Shown here piece after piece: positions 1-4,881 of a stretch of 8,345 nucleotides of DNA. Every line of letters starts with the position of its first letter. Positions within the stretch are counted from its first letter, which is position 1. Both the position numbers and the translations under genes were made by a program. The notes beneath the pieces were generated by a model. That model did no database searches. It saw only the letters and a list, made by a program, of their open reading frames with translations, and was not told where the DNA came from. The DNA comes from Acidobacteriota bacterium (GTDB taxonomy: Bacteria; Acidobacteriota; Holophagae; Thermotomaculales; Thermotomaculaceae): NCBI GenBank assembly GCA_015487755.1, contig WFPG01000271.1, positions 1-8,345 on the forward strand, written 5' to 3'.

Positions 1-14
1 ATATGACTAACAAA

Positions 15-21
15 AAGGGGG
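15..21 (+). promoter_or_regulatory. Ribosome-binding site of sppA
   Basis: AAGGGGG ends 4 bases before the ATG at 26, a short but workable spacing. It supports that start. The 25 bases upstream are too few to judge a promoter. TGA at 4-6 or TAA at 8-10 could be the stop of an upstream gene, which cannot be tested in this window. Confidence 0.6.
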
Positions 22-25
22 ATAT

Positions 26-1729
26 ATGTCACGAAAAGCGACAAAAACACTTCTGATAATAACGGTTATTTTTATCTTTTTTGTGGGATTTGTTTACTTT
101 ATCGGGAAAACTCTCGGTAAATTCTATGCCGGTGTTCCCACTATTTCAAGCAACACCTTGGTTGAAGTGAGGTTTAAAAGAGAAGTTCCCGAAAAGGCAC
201 CTATAGTTCCCTTTAAACCTGTTGTGCCTTTCCACAAAGTAATAAAAGCACTTTACAATATACCCTCGGACGACAAGGTAAAGGCTGTGCTTGTTTTCGG
301 AAATGAATTGCCCCTTGATGTGGCTCAACTTGAAGAATTAAGGCAAGCACTTGAAAACATTGTAAAAAGCGGGAAAAAGGTTTATGTCTATTACGACCAG
401 ATAGGAATGAACTATTTTGTAGTGCCGAAAGGGGCTGAGGTTGTTATGCACCCTACCCCGGGGAGGTATGTGGCATTAAAAGGATACTACTCTGCCCAAC
501 CTTTTTTTAGAACATTGTTAGAAGATAAATTAGGCATAAAATTCAATGTAATTCATATAGGAAATTACAAAGGTGCAGGTGAGCCTTTTGTAAGGGATAC
601 AATGTCAAAGTATTTGAGAGAAGAGTTAACGGAATTGTTTGAATCTTTCTGGAACAATATTTGCTCAATGATTTCTGATTCGAGAGGGTTTGACGGCAAA
701 AAATTTAAGGAAAACCTTTTCCAGGGAAAATATTTTATGCTTTCAAAAGAAAAAGCAAAAGAGTTAGGCTTTGTTGACAAATTTGATTTTAAAAAGAATA
801 TTGAAGACAGATACGACTCGGTAATAGAGATTGGCAGGTATGCAAAAACCTTAACCGACGGTTTCGGAACAAAACCTATCGCTTTAATTGTTGCGGAAGG
901 TGAAATAGTTATGGGTGAGGAAGAGCCATCCCTATTTGGAAGCAATAAAAATGTAATCGCCGCTGATACAATGTGCGACATAATCAGAAGGGCTGCAGAC
1001 AATGACAATGTTAAAGTTATAGTTTTCAGGGTAAACTCTCCGGGGGGCTCTGCCCTTGCGTCTGAACTGATAAACAGGGAATTAAAGAGAGCGGCAAAGA
1101 AAAAGCCTGTAATTGTCTCCGTAGGCTATATGGCAGCATCAGGCGGGTATTACATCTCCTGCGGTGGAGATTACATAATTGCGGATAGAAATTCAATAGT
1201 AGGCTCTATCGGAGTTGTAAGTTTAATTCCTGAAATTACCGAATTAAGTAAAAAGATAGGGGTAAACTTTGAAGAAATTAAAAAAGGCAAATATGCCGAT
1301 TTTCTCTCTCCCTTTAAAGAAATCACCCCCGATGAAGAAAAAATATTAAGGGACGATATGCTTGATATTTACGGTGTTTTTAAAAACAGGGTTGCGGAAG
1401 CAAGAAAACTGGACTTGAACTATGTTGAATCAATTGCACAGGGAAGGATTTACTCAGGCACAAAAGGGTTAAAAATAAAACTTGTAGATAAAATCGGAAC
1501 ATTGCACGACGCACTTTTAGAGGCTAAAAAAAGGGCGAACCTTACATCTACCGAATACACCGAGTTTACTTCTAAAAAGACATTCTTTGAACTTTTAAAA
1601 GAGGATTTCGGGGCAAAAACATCACTGGAAACAATATTAAATAAAAAAATAAAAGAATTGTTTAAAGTTTCAAAAAAGCCTTTATTAATTGACCCTGCAT
1701 TGACAAACCTATCTATTTTCGGGGAGTAA
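26..1729 (+). CDS. sppA: Signal peptide peptidase SppA, long (67K) type
   Basis: Membrane-anchored serine protease of the S49 family, expected to degrade cleaved signal peptides and other membrane-associated peptides on the periplasmic face of the inner membrane. Residues 1-7 are basic and about 8-26 form one hydrophobic anchor. Two ClpP-like halves follow, as in E. coli SppA. The N-terminal half carries the general-base lysine, K182, in GNYKGAGEPFVRD. The C-terminal half carries the nucleophile, S372, in GYMAASGGYY, followed by the SIVGSIGVVS segment. The Lys-Ser distance of 190 residues is close to the 200 (K209/S409) I recall for the E. coli enzyme, and at 567 residues the protein is slightly shorter than the E. 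coli form (about 618). The RVNSPGGSA oxyanion-type motif lies at 335-343. The start is supported by a G-rich Shine-Dalgarno and the basic n-region before the anchor. It is the first gene of a tight pair with the downstream S9 peptidase. The family assignment is firm; the physiological substrate is inferred from the family. Confidence 0.95.
   Translation: MSRKATKTLLIITVIFIFFVGFVYFIGKTLGKFYAGVPTISSNTLVEVRFKREVPEKAPIVPFKPVVPFHKVIKALYNIPSDDKVKAVLVFGNELPLDVAQLEELRQALENIVKSGKKVYVYYDQIGMNYFVVPKGAEVVMHPTPGRYVALKGYYSAQPFFRTLLEDKLGIKFNVIHIGNYKGAGEPFVRDTMSKYLREELTELFESFWNNICSMISDSRGFDGKKFKENLFQGKYFMLSKEKAKELGFVDKFDFKKNIEDRYDSVIEIGRYAKTLTDGFGTKPIALIVAEGEIVMGEEEPSLFGSNKNVIAADTMCDIIRRAADNDNVKVIVFRVNSPGGSALASELINRELKRAAKKKPVIVSVGYMAASGGYYISCGGDYIIADRNSIVGSIGVVSLIPEITELSKKIGVNFEEIKKGKYADFLSPFKEITPDEEKILRDDMLDIYGVFKNRVAEARKLDLNYVESIAQGRIYSGTKGLKIKLVDKIGTLHDALLEAKKRANLTSTEYTEFTSKKTFFELLKEDFGAKTSLETILNKKIKELFKVSKKPLLIDPALTNLSIFGE
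1721..1726 (+). promoter_or_regulatory. Ribosome-binding site of the S9 peptidase, inside sppA
   Basis: GGGGAG forms part of the last two sense codons of sppA and sits 6 bases before the ATG at 1733. With only 3 bases between stop and start, the ribosome finishing sppA covers this site, so translational coupling is likely. It also fixes the start, which is immediately followed by a good signal peptide. Confidence 0.75.
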
Positions 1730-1732
1730 GTT

Positions 1733-3901
1733 ATGAGAAAGAAAATATTTTTACTGGTTATTTTTACACTTCTTTCAACAAATCTATTTGCAGACAAACT
1801 TCTTGATAAAGTTATTGCACACTTAAAAGGCTCAAAGCCTAAAATGATGGCTTTCAAGTGGTCTCCCTCCTCAAAATATATAGGCTTTCTTGCAGACAGG
1901 GACAATGACTGGAAACTTGATTTATGGGTCTATGACTTAAAAAACGGAAAAGAGTTTGAGGTTGTAAACTGCGCAAAATTCAAAATAAAGGAGAGTGAGG
2001 CTGAAAAGCAATTAAAGGAGAGAATGAGAATAGGAAAGTCGGGTATAATCTTTTTCCACTGGTTTCACAACAAAGACGAGATAATGTTCAACCTTTCGGG
2101 AAACATTTACACGGTAAATGTTAAGACAAAAGAGGTAAAAAAAATAAATATAAATGTAAAGCCTGTGTTATTTCCCGTTATATCCCAGGACGACAGCAAA
2201 ATTGCATTTGTTTCAAGGGGAAATGTATTTGTCTACTTTTTAAAGTCAGGAAAAACATTGCAGATAACAAAAGACGCCACCGAAAACAAATATTACGGAA
2301 TGGCTGAGTTTGCCGCATCGGAAGAGTTAGACAGGTACACAGGGTTATGGTTCTCCCCTGACGGGAAATACCTGCTTTATACATTTGTTGACGAAAGCAA
2401 AATGGAAAAATACCCCATAGTTATTAATACTTCGTTTAAACCAAAATACAACCTTCAAAACTACCCCTTTGCAGGGAGCAAAAACGCTTTGGTTAAACTC
2501 TTTATTGCAGAATTTGAAAAGGATAATGTAATAAAAAAAGAGGTTAAATTTCCCGTTAAAGAAGAGTATTACCTTGCAAGGGTTTACTTTTACGGAAACA
2601 GTCCGCTAATCTACATTATCAACAGAAGGCAAAACACATTGTATAAATTCCTCTATAAAAACGGGGAAAGCAAACTTCTTTTAAAAGAAACATCTAAAGA
2701 CTGGATTAACCTTGACAGGAATTACTATTTCTGGAAAGAGAAAAATGCAATTATATTTACTTCCGAAAACACCCCGTCAGGGTACAGGCATCTGTTTATC
2801 TATCAAAACAATCATATTGAACAGTTAACAAAGGGGGAATGGGAGATAAAATCCTTCAAAGGCTTTGACGGGGAAAGTGTTTACTTTACCGCAAACATAA
2901 CCCACCCGAACAATGTTGACTTTGTTAAATACAACTTTAAAACAAAAACATTAAAAATCATTACACAGAAAAAGGGGTATCACATTATCTCAATGTCTCC
3001 AGACTGCACATACTATATTGACACATACTCCAACAGGACAACCCCGTTTGAAAAATACCTTGTAAACCTTAAAACAGGGGAAAGAAAACTCTTTGAAAAG
3101 CAAAAGCCTGAAAAGATTAAAGGACTAAAACCCTGCAAGATTGAAGAGGTGCATTTTAAAGCACAAGACGGCACAACCCTTTTCGGCGTGCTTATGTGCC
3201 CTGAAAACATTGAAAAAGGAAAGAAAATTCCTTTAATTGTTTACACTTACGGCGGGCCTCACGCTCAAATATGCGCAAATTACTTCAATCCGTGGGATTA
3301 TTATTGGTTTACCTACTTTACCAACAGAGGCTTTGCAGTATTTAAAATGGATAATAGAGGCTCTGCTGGAAGGGGACACAAATTTGAATCCCCTATTTAC
3401 AGAAATATGGGAGACATTGAATTGAAAGACCAGATTGCAGGGGTAAACTATATTTCAGAAAAATATAAATTCATAGACAAAAACAGAGTAGGAATCTGGG
3501 GCTGGAGCTACGGGGGATATATGACTTTAACAGCAATGACAAAGTTTGCTCCCTTTTTTAAAGTTGGGGTTGCCGTTGCCCCTGTCTCAGACTGGCACTT
3601 ATACGATACCGCTTACACAGAAAGGTATATGGATTTGCCTGAAAACAACAAAGAGGGGTATAAAACATCCTCACCGCTGAACTATATTGATAAACTGCAG
3701 GGGAAACTTTTAATCCTTCACGGTGTTTCAGATGACAATGTCCACTTTCAAAATACCGAACTATTCTTAAACAAAGTAATTGAAAAGGGGAAACACATTG
3801 ATTTAATGGTATTTCCCGGCAAGAAGCATAGTATTAGAGGGAAAAAGACAAGAGAGTATCTGTTTAAAAGAATAACTGAATACTTTTTGAAAAACCTCTG
3901 A
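1733..3901 (+). CDS. Secreted dipeptidyl-peptidase-IV-like serine peptidase (S9B)
   Basis: Exported prolyl-oligopeptidase-family peptidase, most like bacterial dipeptidyl peptidase IV, which removes X-Pro or X-Ala dipeptides from peptide N-termini. A signal peptide is visible: basic MRKK, a hydrophobic core, and a likely cut after residue 20 (LFA/DK), so it should act in the periplasm or outside. Residues about 35-460 are the beta-propeller, with repeated blade motifs such as FKWSPSSKYIGF and LWFSPDGKYLLY. The E197-E198 pair in AEFAASEELDRYTG matches the Glu-Glu motif that anchors the substrate N-terminus in DPP IV. The alpha/beta-hydrolase domain is about 470-722: Y506 in YGGP (oxyanion), S592 in GWSYGGYM, D667 in HGVSDDNVHFQ, H699 in GKKHS. 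All catalytic residues are present, and 722 residues is normal for the family. It follows sppA by 3 bases, and its ribosome-binding site lies inside sppA. The S9B subfamily is well supported; the exact specificity is inferred. Confidence 0.93.
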   Translation: MRKKIFLLVIFTLLSTNLFADKLLDKVIAHLKGSKPKMMAFKWSPSSKYIGFLADRDNDWKLDLWVYDLKNGKEFEVVNCAKFKIKESEAEKQLKERMRIGKSGIIFFHWFHNKDEIMFNLSGNIYTVNVKTKEVKKININVKPVLFPVISQDDSKIAFVSRGNVFVYFLKSGKTLQITKDATENKYYGMAEFAASEELDRYTGLWFSPDGKYLLYTFVDESKMEKYPIVINTSFKPKYNLQNYPFAGSKNALVKLFIAEFEKDNVIKKEVKFPVKEEYYLARVYFYGNSPLIYIINRRQNTLYKFLYKNGESKLLLKETSKDWINLDRNYYFWKEKNAIIFTSENTPSGYRHLFIYQNNHIEQLTKGEWEIKSFKGFDGESVYFTANITHPNNVDFVKYNFKTKTLKIITQKKGYHIISMSPDCTYYIDTYSNRTTPFEKYLVNLKTGERKLFEKQKPEKIKGLKPCKIEEVHFKAQDGTTLFGVLMCPENIEKGKKIPLIVYTYGGPHAQICANYFNPWDYYWFTYFTNRGFAVFKMDNRGSAGRGHKFESPIYRNMGDIELKDQIAGVNYISEKYKFIDKNRVGIWGWSYGGYMTLTAMTKFAPFFKVGVAVAPVSDWHLYDTAYTERYMDLPENNKEGYKTSSPLNYIDKLQGKLLILHGVSDDNVHFQNTELFLNKVIEKGKHIDLMVFPGKKHSIRGKKTREYLFKRITEYFLKNL

Positions 3902-3908
3902 TTTTTTT

Positions 3909-3934
3909 AGGGGGAGAAATCCCCCTTTTATTTT
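3909..3934 (+). terminator. Rho-independent terminator after the S9 peptidase gene
   Basis: A perfect 7-bp stem (AGGGGGA at 3909-3915 with TCCCCCT at 3920-3926) closes on a GAAA tetraloop, and the tail is TTTATTTT. Five of the seven pairs are G-C. It begins 8 bases after the peptidase stop and works only on the plus strand: the other side of the stem carries a T-run on the plus strand, so a minus-strand transcript would have A rather than U after the hairpin. It should end the sppA-peptidase transcript. Confidence 0.88.
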
Positions 3935-3935
3935 C

Positions 3936-3940
3936 TGGAG
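3936..3940 (+). promoter_or_regulatory. Ribosome-binding site of the aldo/keto reductase
   Basis: TGGAG lies 5 bases before the ATG at 3946, immediately after the terminator tail. It supports the chosen start. No room is left for a promoter between the terminator and this site, and I could not identify a convincing one inside the end of the upstream gene. Confidence 0.65.
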
Positions 3941-3945
3941 AAAAA

Positions 3946-4881
3946 ATGAAGAAAGTGGAAATTATAGGCGGAACATGGACAATAGGGGAATGGCACTGGG
4001 GAAGGGTTGAGGAAAGAGAAGCAATTGAGACTGTTGAGGTTTTTCTAAATAAGTATAAATTCGTTGATACTGCCCCAATTTACGGCTTTGGAAGAAGCGA
4101 AAAAATAATAGGGAAGGTGTTGGGAAATTTTAAAAGAAAAGACATAAAAATAATGACAAAATTCGGGCTTAACACCGAAAACGGAGAATTTTTCTTTAAA
4201 ACCGAATATAAAGGCAAAAAAATTAGCGTTTACAAGAGGGCTGACAGGGAATCAATAAAAGAAGAGTGCAAAAAATCCCTTGAAAGGCTTAAAACAGATT
4301 ACATTGACATTTACCTTCTCCACTTTAAGCCTTCTTCCCCTTCACTTTTAAATATTGCCGAAACACTTGAGGAGTTAAAAGAAGAGGGGTTAATAAAACA
4401 ATGGGGAGTTTGCAATGTTAACACAGGGGATTTGAATATTCTTGTAAAAAACAAACTTAAACCATACTGCCTTCAATTTAAGTATAACCCGCTATTCACA
4501 AAGCCTGAAAAATCGGTTATTCCATATTGCAGAAAGTATAAAATAAAATTTTATTCTTACTCTCCTTTTGAAAGAGGGCTATTAACAGGTAAATATAATG
4601 AAAACAATTTTGATAAAGAAGACGACAGAAAATTTTTAAAGAAAGAAAAACTTGAAAAACTTAAACTGATCACAGAAAAGATAAAACCAGTTGCCTTAAA
4701 ATACAACCTCACCATCCCTCAATTTATCTTAATTTACATGAAAACAAAAGGGATAGACGGAATAATAGCCGGTGCAAGGACAAAAAACCAGGCTAAGGAA
4801 AACATAGAACAATTCAACTTAAACTTAAAAAAAGAAGATATTGAAAAGGCAGAAAATATATTCAAAGAATTTAAAGTGTGA
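3946..4881 (+). CDS. Aldo/keto reductase family oxidoreductase
   Basis: Cytoplasmic NAD(P)H-dependent reductase with a TIM-barrel fold, converting aldehydes or ketones to alcohols or the reverse. The full catalytic tetrad is visible: D41 and Y46 in FVDTAPIYGFGRSE, K72 in IMTKFG, H126 in IYLLHFKP. Cofactor-binding segments are SPFERGLLTGKY (206-217) and the IIAGARTKNQAKEN region (273-286), close to the usual PGARxxxQ.xEN form. The N-terminal GGTWTIGEWHWG resembles the YhdN/AKR11-like branch rather than plant-type reductases. The usual GVSN motif reads GVCN (C156). At 311 residues it is of normal length, and no signal peptide is seen. It sits just beyond a terminator, so it is probably not in the same main transcript as the peptidases. 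Its last 11 bases overlap the opposing gene. The family is certain; the substrate cannot be told from sequence. Confidence 0.93.
   Translation: MKKVEIIGGTWTIGEWHWGRVEEREAIETVEVFLNKYKFVDTAPIYGFGRSEKIIGKVLGNFKRKDIKIMTKFGLNTENGEFFFKTEYKGKKISVYKRADRESIKEECKKSLERLKTDYIDIYLLHFKPSSPSLLNIAETLEELKEEGLIKQWGVCNVNTGDLNILVKNKLKPYCLQFKYNPLFTKPEKSVIPYCRKYKIKFYSYSPFERGLLTGKYNENNFDKEDDRKFLKKEKLEKLKLITEKIKPVALKYNLTIPQFILIYMKTKGIDGIIAGARTKNQAKENIEQFNLNLKKEDIEKAENIFKEFKV

Noticed and set aside
565..1008. A 147-codon open frame on the minus strand
   Set aside because: It is antisense to the central part of sppA and Ser-rich, with no motif; a shadow frame.
1450..1905. A 151-codon open frame on the minus strand across the sppA/S9 junction
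   Set aside because: It is antisense to two genes with complete catalytic motifs and shows no recognisable motif of its own.
3780..3808. Possible promoter for the reductase, TTGAAA, 17 bases, TTAATG
   Set aside because: The -10 match is poor, the element lies inside coding sequence of an AT-rich genome where such matches arise by chance, and it is far from the reductase start and ahead of the terminator.
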